A DNA stretch of 64,000 bases from Egibacteraceae bacterium (GTDB taxonomy: Bacteria > Actinomycetota > Nitriliruptoria > Euzebyales > Egibacteraceae), in contig JAUJMQ010000005.1 of NCBI GenBank assembly GCA_030446775.1, forward strand, positions 20,359-84,358, written 5' to 3'. Below the pieces are notes generated by a model. The model was not told where the DNA came from. It saw only the letters and a list, made by a program, of their open reading frames with translations, and did not search any database. Below are positions 34,571-42,992 of the stretch, in pieces. The translations under genes and the position numbers were made by a program. Within the stretch, counting starts at the first letter, position 1. Every line of letters starts with the position of its first letter.

Positions 34571-35158
34571 ATGGACACGATGCTGCTAGCCGTCTACGTC
34601 ACCGTGCGCCTGACCCTGTCAGAGCTCGGCGCCCGCGCCCGCGAGGAGGCCGGCGAGGGCGTCATCTCGACTGCCATCGCTGTGCTGATCACCGCACTTC
34701 TCGGCGCCGCGATGTGGGCGGCGTTCAACGGCATCTTCGCCCGGACGACCGAGCGGGTCGGCACCGCGGTCGATGGTCTGGGAACTGACGGCGAGCGTGG
34801 CTCCGGCACCGTCTCGATGCTGTTCGGCGTCGCGGCGTTCCTGAGCTTGTTGTTCCTCGCCGTCCAGGTCCTCGTCCACCTGTACGCCACGTCGGTGGTG
34901 TCCGCCGCCGCGTTCGACGCGGCGCGGCTCGCGTCGGGGGCGGCGGCGACCGGGGCCGACGCCGCCCGCGCCCACGGCCTCGGCCTTCTCGACTTCTCGG
35001 GAAGCGTCCAGGCCTTCGAGGTACGCGTCGGCGCGGACGCGGTCACCGTCCACGTCGCCGCGGACAGCCCCGCGCTGCTGCCCTCGGTCGTCAGCCGGGC
35101 GCTGAACTCGGCGGCGATCGACCGGACGGTCACGTTGCGCCGGGAGCGCCCGAGGTGA
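34571..35158 (+). CDS. Flp-pilin-like segment fused to TadE-like domain
   Basis: A 195-residue protein with two membrane helices in unusual order. Residues 1-75 (VRLTLSELGARAREEAGEGVISTAIAVLITALLGAAMWAAFNGIF) look like a short Flp-type pilin, with a charged leader, an EAGEG motif that could be a prepilin-cleavage-like site, and a helix. From about residue 76, GERGSGTVSMLFGVAAFLSLLFLAVQVLVHLYATSVVSAAAFDAARLASG is a TadE-like minor pilin start. These are normally separate genes. The junction GLGTDGERG carries AACTGA in another frame, so a single indel may have fused them. GGAGGAG precedes the ATG. Confidence 0.7.
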   Translation: MDTMLLAVYVTVRLTLSELGARAREEAGEGVISTAIAVLITALLGAAMWAAFNGIFARTTERVGTAVDGLGTDGERGSGTVSMLFGVAAFLSLLFLAVQVLVHLYATSVVSAAAFDAARLASGAAATGADAARAHGLGLLDFSGSVQAFEVRVGADAVTVHVAADSPALLPSVVSRALNSAAIDRTVTLRRERPR

Positions 35159-35692
35159 CCGCGCGCCGGTGCGCGGGTCGGGCGGCTGGGCTGGGCCGGT
35201 GGGGCGGTCGAGCGGGCAACCCGCGCCGGCGCACGGGTCGCGGAGCGAGCGGCACGGCCGGCTCGATGGCGAGGAGGGCTTCATCGGCGGCCTTGAGGTG
35301 CTGCCGTTCGGGCTGTTGGTGTTCGTCGTTGGCACCCTGATCGTCGCGAACGCGTGGGCGGTCATCGACGCGAAGATGGCCGTGTCGACCGCGGCCAGGA
35401 GGCCGTGCGAGCGGTCGCCGAGGCTCCGGTCGGCAGCGACGTGCACGCCGTCGGGACGGCGGCGGCCGCGGCGGCGCTCCGCACGCAGGGGCGCGCCATG
35501 GCGGCCGAGATCACGGTCGACGGCACGCTCGAGCGCTGCTCCCGCATCCGAGCCGTGGTGCGGTACCGGCTGCCGCCCGTGGGGCTGGCATGGGCCGGGG
35601 TCACCCGCGGCGTGTCGGCGACGGGCACCGCGACGGAGCTCGTCGACCCCCTGCGCCGCGGGCTTGGCGGCGAGGCCACCTGTGTGCGCTAG
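35155..35692 (+). CDS. TadE-like minor pilin, frameshifted
   Basis: The pilin-like helix DGEEGFIGGLEVLPFGLLVFVVGTLIVANAWAVIDAKMAVSTAA is in one frame. The remainder (EAVRAVAEAPVGSDVHAVGTAAAAAALRTQGRAMAAEITVDGTLERCSRIRAVVRYRLPPVGLAWAGVTRGVSATGTATELVDPLRRGLGG) is in the next. A missing G in CCAGGAGG near 35393 would restore TAAREAVRAVAEA. The GTG at 35155 overlaps the previous stop (GTGA) but is out of frame with the helix; GTG 35169 is in frame. A basic Arg/Ala/Pro-rich open frame follows from 35693 to 35900 without a recognised domain. Confidence 0.65.
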
Positions 35693-35899
35693 CCCATCCG
35701 ACGCCGACGCGCGGTCGGGCCGGCCACGGGCGCCGGCCCGGCGCAAGCCCACCCCAGGGCGTGGCGCGGCCCGGACGGCCGCAGGCGCCGGCGGGCGCAA
35801 GCGCACCCGGCGGCACGCGCGCGGTCGGGCCGGGCGCGGGCGCCGGCCGGCGCTACTGGGCGGCCTCGTGGCCCGCGCCGGCGAACGCTGCAGCGACCG

Positions 35900-36367
35900 T
35901 TGACCGGCGAGCAGGCCAGCGTCCTGCTGCTCATGCCGGCCGCGGTGTTGGTGGTCCTGGTGCTCGGCGCGATTGCGGTCGACGGGGCCATCGCCTTCCT
36001 CGGTGAGCGGGAGGTGGCCGACATCGCGGCCGCCGCCGCGAACGACGCGGCCGTGCTGGCCCTGCGCGAGGAGACCTTCCACCGCTGCGGCAGCCTGCAG
36101 CTCGACCCCGGCCGCGCCGGACAGGTTGCGAGGACGGTCGTGGCCGGTCGCGGCTCGGACGCGGTGCAGGTCGACGACGTGGAGGTCTCGGTGGCGGCGA
36201 GCGGCGCGTCCCCGGCGGTGTCGGTGACCATCCGCGGCCACGTCGACCTCGTCTTCACTCCGGCGCTGCCCGGTGCCGCCGGTACGCGAAGGGTGGAGGC
36301 CCGATCGGTCGTCATCGCCGCGCCGCTGGGGAACGGCGCTGACAGCGGCGCCGGCGACACATGCTGA
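35900..36367 (+). CDS. TadE/TadG-like membrane protein
   Basis: A 155-residue protein beginning LTGEQASVLLLMPAAVLVVLVLGAIAVDGAIAFLGEREVADIAAAAANDAAVLAL, the N-terminal helix and following Ala-rich segment of actinobacterial TadG-like pilus proteins. The remainder (GRAGQVARTVVAGRGSDAVQVDDVEVSVAASGASPAVSVTIRGHVDLVF) is a beta-rich extracytoplasmic domain. The start used is TTG; a longer start in the basic sequence upstream cannot be excluded. It probably takes part in anchoring or priming the pilus. Confidence 0.7.
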   Translation: MTGEQASVLLLMPAAVLVVLVLGAIAVDGAIAFLGEREVADIAAAAANDAAVLALREETFHRCGSLQLDPGRAGQVARTVVAGRGSDAVQVDDVEVSVAASGASPAVSVTIRGHVDLVFTPALPGAAGTRRVEARSVVIAAPLGNGADSGAGDTC

Positions 36368-36449
36368 CCCCACGGCGCTCCGGCGGCCGCGTCGCTGCCT
36401 GTCCACAGGTCGGCGGCCCTGACCCGGCCGGCAGTCGGCTCCGTGCGCC

Positions 36450-37439
36450 ATGCTGCGACGCCCGGGGAGGAGGCAGCGGTTGGGAAGCGAGTCGGTGAGC
36501 ACGGACCCGTCTGCCGCGGCCCGCGGCTGGGCGAAGCTGCTGTCGTGGCTGGCGCTCCTCCTGGGCGTGATCGCGGCGCTCGGGGCGGCGGGCAGCGGCC
36601 CGCTGGCCGCGCCGGGAGCCGACCCCGCCGGCTGGGCTCGCTGGGCGGCTGACCGCGACGCACTGACCGCGGCATTCGCGGTGCTGCGGCTGGCAGTGCT
36701 CGCGTTGGCGTGGTACCTGCTGGCCGTCACCGTGCTCGGGGCGATCGCGCGGCTGCTGCGAGCGCGACGGCTGGTGACTTTCGCCGACATCGTCACGTTG
36801 CCGGGCGTCCGGCGGCTGCTGCGGTCAGCGCTCGGCGCGAGCCTGGCGGCGTCGATGACAGCCTCGTCGCCGCTGCTCGCGGCTGCTGCATCCGCCCGAC
36901 AGCCTCCCGCCGTCACCGTCTCGGAGGACGCCGAGGCCGCCGTTGCACCGCGGCGTCGCGGGACGGCGCTACCCGGTGCTCCACCGGGGGCGCCGGCCCC
37001 GGCAGGCGGCCGGCACCGCCCCGACGAGGACCAGCGCCGCGAACTTCGCCGGGGGCAGCCGGCCGACGATCAACGCGCACCCGCCCCCGACCCGCCCGCG
37101 CCAGTGGTCGGCGAAGCGCAACAGCCCTCGGCCGTCCCGCTGCCTGCCGCGACTGCCAGCGCCGACACGGGCGGCGCACGCGGGCCGGCGTCGGACGGCA
37201 CGCGCCACGACGCCGGGACCTGGACCGTCGCGCCGGGTGAGCACTTCTGGTCAAAGGCGGAGCAGGTGCTGGCAGAGCGGCTCGTGACCGAGCCAGGCGA
37301 GCGCGAAGTGGCCGCCTACTGGGCGACGCTGGTCGCGGCCAATCGCGACCGCCTCGTCGACCCCGGCAATCCGGACCTGATCCTTCCCGGGCAGGAGCTC
37401 GTCGTGCCCCCGCCGGACCCGCGGGGACGCTCGCCGTGA
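36450..37439 (+). CDS. membrane protein with C-terminal LysM-like domain
   Basis: A 329-residue protein at the end of the Tad cluster. Two or three helices (LLSWLALLLGVIAALGAAGSGPLAA, AVLALAWYLLAVTVLGAIARLL, LGASLAASMTASSPLLAAA) precede a long Pro/Ala/Arg linker. The end, WTVAPGEHFWSKAEQVLAERL through YWATLVAANRDRLVDPGNPDLILPGQELVVPP, is a LysM-like module that binds peptidoglycan. It could tether the pilus machine to the wall. GTG 36495 (VSTDPSAAARG) is a good alternative start. The linker is Pro-rich in two frames, so indels there are possible. Confidence 0.7.
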   Translation: MLRRPGRRQRLGSESVSTDPSAAARGWAKLLSWLALLLGVIAALGAAGSGPLAAPGADPAGWARWAADRDALTAAFAVLRLAVLALAWYLLAVTVLGAIARLLRARRLVTFADIVTLPGVRRLLRSALGASLAASMTASSPLLAAAASARQPPAVTVSEDAEAAVAPRRRGTALPGAPPGAPAPAGGRHRPDEDQRRELRRGQPADDQRAPAPDPPAPVVGEAQQPSAVPLPAATASADTGGARGPASDGTRHDAGTWTVAPGEHFWSKAEQVLAERLVTEPGEREVAAYWATLVAANRDRLVDPGNPDLILPGQELVVPPPDPRGRSP

Positions 37440-37504
37440 GGTCGCCCGCCCGCCACGGCTATGCCACGGCCGCCGCCGCGCCGGCCCGCGACCTCCGCCG
37501 GCGA

Positions 37505-37520
37505 TAGCCTGCCGGCGGTG
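37505..37520 (+). promoter_or_regulatory. -10 box for leaderless MDMPI-family gene
   Basis: TAGCCT lies seven bases before GTG 37518; no Shine-Dalgarno is present. Confidence 0.5.
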
Positions 37521-38144
37521 GCCATCCCGGAGCTCGACGCGTTCCGTGAGGAGTGCGCCGCCGTCGACGAGACGCTCGCGTCGGTCGCGGCGGGCGACTG
37601 GACGCGCCCGGCGCTCGGCGAGTGGGACGTGTCCCAGCTCGTCGCGCATCTGCTGCGTGGGGTGTCGCGGGTGTCGGTGTACCTCGACATCGAACCCGAC
37701 GGGCCGCCGGGCGTCGACCGTGTGGGCTACTGGCGCTACGACGCCGACGCCGAGTCTCCCGGCGTGGCGCAGCGGGCGGTGCAGGAGGCGGCCAAGGTCG
37801 ACGCCGAGACGCTGCCGGCGCTGTTCACCGAGGCGTGGCAGACGTCGGCGGAACGGGCGGGCGCGCTGCCGGGCGACCACGTGCTGCCGACGTTCCGGGG
37901 GCCGATGCGGCTCGACGAGTACCTGGCGACCCGGGTGCTCGAGGTCGTTGTGCACCACCTGGACCTGCGCCGCGCGCTCGACCGGCCCCAGGCGTCGACC
38001 GTGGCGGCCGCCCGGTTGACGATGGAGATCCTCGAGGGCCTGCTGGGCGAGCCGCGCCCGCGCAACCTCGGGCGGACCCGCTTCCTGCAGGTCGCGACCG
38101 GCCGGCTGCCCAGCGACGACCCGCGCTTCCCGGTGCTGCGGTGA
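37518..38144 (+). CDS. maleylpyruvate-isomerase-family (DinB-like) mycothiol enzyme
   Basis: A 208-residue four-helix protein of the MDMPI N-terminal/DinB superfamily. The family uses mycothiol and a bound divalent metal. FREECAAVDETLASVAAGDWTRPALGEWDVSQLVAHLLRGV holds the first metal-ligand His region, and YLATRVLEVVVHHLDLRRALDRP the His-x3-Asp-like second. GTG 37518 fits the leaderless promoter. A second, truncated paralogue lies at 52.7 kb. Reaction not assignable beyond thiol-dependent isomerase or transferase. Confidence 0.8.
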   Translation: MAIPELDAFREECAAVDETLASVAAGDWTRPALGEWDVSQLVAHLLRGVSRVSVYLDIEPDGPPGVDRVGYWRYDADAESPGVAQRAVQEAAKVDAETLPALFTEAWQTSAERAGALPGDHVLPTFRGPMRLDEYLATRVLEVVVHHLDLRRALDRPQASTVAAARLTMEILEGLLGEPRPRNLGRTRFLQVATGRLPSDDPRFPVLR

Positions 38145-38243
38145 GAACGGCCCGGCGCCCGGCCCGGAACGCAATCGGCGTCCAGTCGCCTCCCCGCTGC
38201 TGCGCTCACACCGGCCCGGTGAGCACGCCCCCGGCCGGGAAGG

Positions 38244-40037
38244 CTAGTCGGCGTTCAGCAGCCGTCGCAGGTGGCGGGCCACGTCGCGGCTGACCGCCTT
38301 CTGGCCGCCCAGCACGTAGCCCAGCCCGAAGCGGGCGGTGTTGTGGCGCAGCCACCGCTCGCTGGCACGAGTTCGCCCCGGGCGCTGCCCGTCGACGAGC
38401 AGCAGCACGCCGTTGGCGGTCGCGACCACCGGGCCCGCGGCGACGACCTCGGCCCGGCTGCGGCCGCTCGCGAGGAACACCGTGCGACCGGTCATGCCGG
38501 CACCCACCGACGCCTCGGCGATGCTGGCCGACGTCTCGTACACCGTGTCGCCCGGCAGGCGGCTCGACCGGCTGGCGCCGGCCTGCATGGCCCGGGACAC
38601 GACGTCGTCGGGCAGCCCCGAGCCGACCGCCACGACCCGCTTGGGCCGCAGCCGGGCCAGCGCTGCGACGGTCGCGTCCGGCAGCCCGTAGCGGGAGGCC
38701 AACAGGATCGGCGCCCGGCGCATCGCCGCCAGCCCGGACACCGCGGCGGCGTCCTGCCAGTTCAGGGCGCGCCGGCCGGGACGGCGGTCGCGGACCAGGA
38801 ACACGCGGTCCATCGGCGCGCCGTAGCGGGCGACCTCCTCGGCGACCCGCGCGGCGAGGTCGTAGCGACCCGTGCCGGCGATGCGGGCGAAGTTGCTCAC
38901 CCCCGCGGTGCGCAGGTCGGCTTCGACCTGCGGCGACAGCTGCGTCTCGTCGCCCAGCAGGTAGGCGTTGCGGGCACCCGACCGGCTCACCTCGGCCGCC
39001 GCTCGGGGATCCAACCGCTCGCCGCCCGTGGGCAGCACGACCCCGCCGCTCACCGCGGCCAGCGGCGATGCCACGGCTGCGGTGAACCGCGCCTTCTCGG
39101 CCACCACGACGACGGTCCGAGCCGCCGGAGCGTGCAGCGGTGACAGCGCGACGGCGGTGCCCACCTCGTCTGACCCCACGCGCGCGACCCTCGTCGGGCC
39201 GGGATAGAACCGCCCCGGGTAGTCGCCGCGCGCGTCGGCGGCCTGGAGGCTGGCCCACGGGTCCAGGCGGGTGGGGTCGAGGTAGGCGCCGCGCTGGATG
39301 CGCGGGTCGTCGAGGTCCTCGTCGTGGATCTGGAAGTGCAGGTGCGGGGGGGTCGTCTCCGCGGCGCCCGAGTCGCCGACGTAGGCGATGAACTGGCCGC
39401 GCTCGACCCGCCCGCCGGGGGTCACCCCCGGCGCGTAGGCGTGGCGCAGGCCGCCGCGCCCGTCGTCGGTGCCGGGCCGGTCGTTGTTGATGTGCAGGTA
39501 GACGTAGCGCAGGCCGTCGTCACCGTGGATCGCCATCCCGTAGCCCCACGACGGCATCGGCTCGGTGACGCCGGTCATGTACTGCACGGTCCCGCCCATC
39601 GCGGCGTGGATGCGCTGCATCTTGCCGGCCATGAGGTCGGTCGACTGGTGCTTGCGCCGTCCGCCGTCGCGGTCCTGGTGGTAGTCGTAGCGCCCGTAGG
39701 TGGTGGGGCCGACCACGGGGAAGGTGATGTCGACGGTCCGCTCGTAGTCGTCGGAGCCCACCGTCGCGAACGCGCCTGTGGTCGCCCTGCCGGCGTCGTG
39801 CGCCCGGGACGCCGACGCGGCGACCTGACCCCCGGCGCCCAGGCCGCCGGAAAGGGCCTCCGGGACCACGCCCTCGGCCTCGTCGCCCGGCATCAGCCCC
39901 TCGGACTCGGCCGGCAACGGGGGGCTCGGCGGGGCGGCGGTCGCGGGCACCGCGCCGGTCACCGCCACCACGACGAGGAGCAGGAACCCGAGCAGGCCAG
40001 CCGGACCGAGGCGCAGGCGGGACGAAGGCACAGGCAT
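38244..40037 (-). CDS. secreted M23 metallopeptidase with cell-wall-binding-2 repeats
   Basis: A 597-residue exported protein. Signal peptide LRLGPAGLLGFLLLVVVAVTGAVPATAA (about residues 8-35). The M23 (LytM-type) domain has the zinc ligands in RKHQSTDLMAG and HLHFQIHDED, with YGMAIHGDDGLRYVYLHINN between. After about residue 290 come three cell-wall-binding-2 units (RFTAAVASPLAAVSGGVVLPTGGERL, RIAGTGRYDLAARVAEEVARYG, VFLASGRSRAEVVAAGPVVATANGVLLLVDGQ). It probably cleaves or binds peptidoglycan at the cell surface. Many such repeats are typical of Nitriliruptoria and clostridia. Confidence 0.9.
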   Translation of the reverse strand: MPVPSSRLRLGPAGLLGFLLLVVVAVTGAVPATAAPPSPPLPAESEGLMPGDEAEGVVPEALSGGLGAGGQVAASASRAHDAGRATTGAFATVGSDDYERTVDITFPVVGPTTYGRYDYHQDRDGGRRKHQSTDLMAGKMQRIHAAMGGTVQYMTGVTEPMPSWGYGMAIHGDDGLRYVYLHINNDRPGTDDGRGGLRHAYAPGVTPGGRVERGQFIAYVGDSGAAETTPPHLHFQIHDEDLDDPRIQRGAYLDPTRLDPWASLQAADARGDYPGRFYPGPTRVARVGSDEVGTAVALSPLHAPAARTVVVVAEKARFTAAVASPLAAVSGGVVLPTGGERLDPRAAAEVSRSGARNAYLLGDETQLSPQVEADLRTAGVSNFARIAGTGRYDLAARVAEEVARYGAPMDRVFLVRDRRPGRRALNWQDAAAVSGLAAMRRAPILLASRYGLPDATVAALARLRPKRVVAVGSGLPDDVVSRAMQAGASRSSRLPGDTVYETSASIAEASVGAGMTGRTVFLASGRSRAEVVAAGPVVATANGVLLLVDGQRPGRTRASERWLRHNTARFGLGYVLGGQKAVSRDVARHLRRLLNAD

Positions 40038-40319
40038 GCGGACCTCGTCGGCAGGGCGGAAGCCGCCTTGAGGCTACGCACGCCGGGCGCTTGCGCGCCA
40101 GGCCCCGCGCCGAGGGCCTGCGCCATGGGCGGCGGTGGCCGCCGGCGTGGGTGCGCGGAACGGCAGCGGCATGGGCGGCGCCCGCGCCACGAGGTCGTCG
40201 GTGCCCATCACCGCGACCGTGCCGAGCGTGTCGATGTGCTGGCGACTCACCCGGTGCCGCAACCGGCCGCGATCGTCACCGCCCACCACGGGACCGGGCG
40301 GCCTCCGCGGCGGTGCCGG
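40038..40319. other. gap between LarE and M23 genes
   Basis: The ORFs here (71, 88 and 64 codons) have no recognised content. It probably holds the promoter of the M23 gene; I see no clear -10 box. Confidence 0.4.
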
Positions 40320-41147
40320 TCACGGGTGACCGCTGCCCTTGGCCAGCGACGCGTTGAGGCTGCCGCTGCGGAAGCCGGCGACGTCGACGGTGACATAGGT
40401 CCATCCGAGCCGGGTCAGCTCGTCGTGCAGGGCGTCCCCGAGGGCGACCACCACAGCGAGGTGGCTGCGCGCGACCTCGATGCGTGCGAGGTCGCCGTGG
40501 TCGCGCACCCGCAGGTCGACGCCGCGCCCGAGGTGGTCGCGCAGCCACTCCTCGGCCGCCTCGATGCGGCTGAGCCGCCGCGGGGTGACCTGCAGCCCGT
40601 AGACGACCCGGCTGGCCAGGCAGGCCGCCGCCGGCTTGTCCCACGTCGGCAGGCCCCGGCCGCGCGACAGCTCGCGCACGTCGGCCTTGGACAGCCCCGC
40701 GGTCGCGAGCGGCGCGACGACCCCGCGCTGCGCCGCGGCGCGCTGCCCGGGGCGATGGTCGCCGAGGTCGTCGGTGATCGCGCCGACGGCGATGGTCGCG
40801 CCACCGAAGTGCGCGGCGATCGGGTCGAGGGCGTCTAACAGCGCCGACTTGCAGTGAAAGCAGCGGTCGCCGTCGTTGCGGCGGTAGGGGGCCCGCTCGA
40901 CCTCGTCGGTGAGCACCTCGACGTGGCGGACGCCGAGCGCCGCCGCCAGCGCCGCGGCCTCGCGCCGCTCCCGGTCCGCCAGGGAGGGGCTCACCGCGGT
41001 CGCGGCCGTGACGCGCTCGCCGAGCACGTCGGCGGCGGCGGCCAGCAGCAACGAGGAGTCCACCCCGCCCGAGAAGGCGACGACGAGGCCGGGATAGGCG
41101 CCCAGCACGGCAGCGAGGCGCTGCTCGCGAGGGTCGGCCGAGATCAT
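40320..41147 (-). CDS. larE: LarE-family ATP-dependent sulfurtransferase
   Basis: PP-loop enzyme of 275 aa. LarE sacrifices a cysteine sulfur to thiolate the pyridinium cofactor of nickel-pincer enzymes such as lactate racemase. The PP-loop is VVAFSGGVDSSLLLAAAADVLG (about residues 22-43). The family landmark DGDRCFHCKSALLDAL carries conserved Cys, and ATP/PPi contacts follow at LPTWDKPAAACLASRVVYG. ATG 41147 is used; the 890-codon track ORF that runs in from the upstream GTPase is a read-through artefact. No larB or larC is in the window, so the target could be another pathway. Confidence 0.88.
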   Translation of the reverse strand: MISADPREQRLAAVLGAYPGLVVAFSGGVDSSLLLAAAADVLGERVTAATAVSPSLADRERREAAALAAALGVRHVEVLTDEVERAPYRRNDGDRCFHCKSALLDALDPIAAHFGGATIAVGAITDDLGDHRPGQRAAAQRGVVAPLATAGLSKADVRELSRGRGLPTWDKPAAACLASRVVYGLQVTPRRLSRIEAAEEWLRDHLGRGVDLRVRDHGDLARIEVARSHLAVVVALGDALHDELTRLGWTYVTVDVAGFRSGSLNASLAKGSGHP

Positions 41148-41422
41148 GGCCCGAGTCTGCCACCGCCCCCGACCACGTCGGGCGGCGGCCCGCACGGCGC
41201 CACGGGCGTGTCCCGCACCCCGTAGCACGTCGGCGTCGCCGCCCGCTGCCCGCCACCCGCGCCAACGGCGCCGGCGGTCCTGCGGCCCGCGGCGGCCGAC
41301 GAACAGGCGGCCAGACGGCGCGAGGAGGGCGCGCGCCGACACCCCCGCCGCGCGCCGACACCCCCGCCGGCGGCGCCACGGCGGGCGCCGCCTACGCCCC
41401 TCACACGCCCGGGGGAGCGGGG

Positions 41423-42992
41423 TCAGCCGGCGCCGGCGCGCGACAGGGCGTCGGCGAGGCGGCGGTGGGCGTCGATCTCGGCGCGCAGCGGCAGCAGCGC
41501 GCTCCTCGGTGGCGGCGGCGACGGCCTCGTGCAGCCGCCGCAGCACCCGCGCGCGGTGCCGCGCCGCTCCCACGGCGACCAGCCGTCGCCGGATCACTCC
41601 CCACACGAGAAGCCCCACCCCGCCGCCGAGCGCCAGGACGGTCGGCCACGGGGCGTCGCCCAGCCGCGGCGTCCCTGGCACCGGCAGCTGCAGGTAGCCG
41701 AGCACGGCCAGCACCGTCAGCCACACCAGCCCGACCAGCGTCGCGGCCTCCAGCAGCGTCCCGACGACGGCGACCGGCAGCCACCAGCGCCGCCGGCGCA
41801 CGTCGTGGACGTCGACGCGGTCCAGGCCCTTGGCGACGGCCGGCGGCAGGTCGCCCGCCAGCGACTGCCCCGCGGCGTGCAGCCGCGCGGGCCACGGGTG
41901 CGGCAGCCCCTGGGCGGCGCCGTCGGCCAGGGCGAACACGGCGTGGCGGACGGCGACCGGTGACAGCTCGGCCCGCGTCAGCGGCGCGCCGCGCGGAGGC
42001 GCCAGGCGCCGCAGCGGGTTGCGGATCCGCCGGGCCTGCTGGAGCACCCGGCCGGCCACCAGCGGGCGGCTCGCGTCGTCGGCGTCGTGGCGGTAGGTGC
42101 GCGCACCCGCGTCGGCGAGCGCGTCGACGCCGGCGGCGGACGCCAGCGCCGCCGCGAGGCGGTCGCCGCGCAGGTCACGCTGCCATCCCGGGCCGACCTG
42201 TCGCCGCATCGCCTCGGCCACGGCGGTCACGTCGGCGCCGATGCGCTGGGCCACGGCGCGCCGCTCGGCCACCAGCTCAGCGACCACGCCGCGCAGCTCA
42301 CCGATCCCCTCCCCCGTCCGCGCCGACGTCGCCAGCACCCGCGCGCGGCCCAGGCCCTCGCGCTCCAGCAGGTGGCGCAGGTCGTCCAGCACCGTCCTCC
42401 GGGCGTCGGCGCCGAGCTCGTCGACGCGGTTGAGCACCACGAGCAGCACCCTCGCGTGGCCCGCCAGGCGCCGCAGGTAGCCCTCGAACAGCGCGCGCTG
42501 CGCGTACTTGAGCGGGTCGACGACCCACACGAACGCGTCGACCCGCTCGACGTAGCGGTCCACGATCAGGCGGTGGCCGACGGCGACCGAGTCGTGGTCG
42601 GGCAGGTCGAGCAGCACCAGGCCGTCCGGCGCCCCCGGTCCCGCCTCGACGTGGTGGCGGCGCGGCACGCCCAGCCACTCCAGCAGGCCGTCGGCGTCGC
42701 CCGACTCGCCGACGACCCAGGCGGTCGCCTCCGCCGTCACCGGGCGGACCGCTCCGGTGCGTGCCAGCGCGGCCCCCGCCAGGGCGTTGAACAACGACGA
42801 CTTCCCGCTGCCGGTGCCGCCGCCGAGCGCCACCACGACGGCGCGCGGCCCCATCGACAGCCGTTCGCGGGCCTTGTCGCCCACCGCCCGGGCCTGCGCC
42901 ACGAGGTCGGCGTCCACGCGCCCGTCGGCCACCTCGACGGCCTCCGACAGCGCCGCGAGCCGCGCCGCCAGGTCGTCGCGCCGGTCAGCCAC
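41423..42992 (-). CDS. membrane-associated GTPase, frameshifted near C-terminus
   Basis: G-protein with P-loop GGGTGSGKSSLFNALAG (about residues 56-72), a switch region LLDLPDHDSV and NRVDE specificity motif. It is followed by a helical domain and two membrane helices (VVGTLLEAATLVGLVWLTVLAVLGYL, WPTVLALGGGVGLLVWGVI). Relatives (YfjP-like) are associated with the membrane. Near 41505 the frame slips. The expected end LLPLRAEIDAHRRLADALSRAGAG with TGA at 41423 is in another frame. As read, the frame stays open through the LarE gene. Its start overlaps the end of the neighbouring dynamin-like GTPase by eight bases. Confidence 0.8.

Noticed and set aside
34619-36916. 765-codon minus-strand ORF over the Tad pilins
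   Set aside because: The plus strand carries clear pilin helices and start-stop overlaps. The minus reading is low-complexity Arg/Ala/Gly.
40320-42992. 890-residue GTPase-LarE fusion
   Set aside because: The GTPase tail is in another frame with its own stop at 41423, and LarE has a normal N-terminus at ATG 41147.
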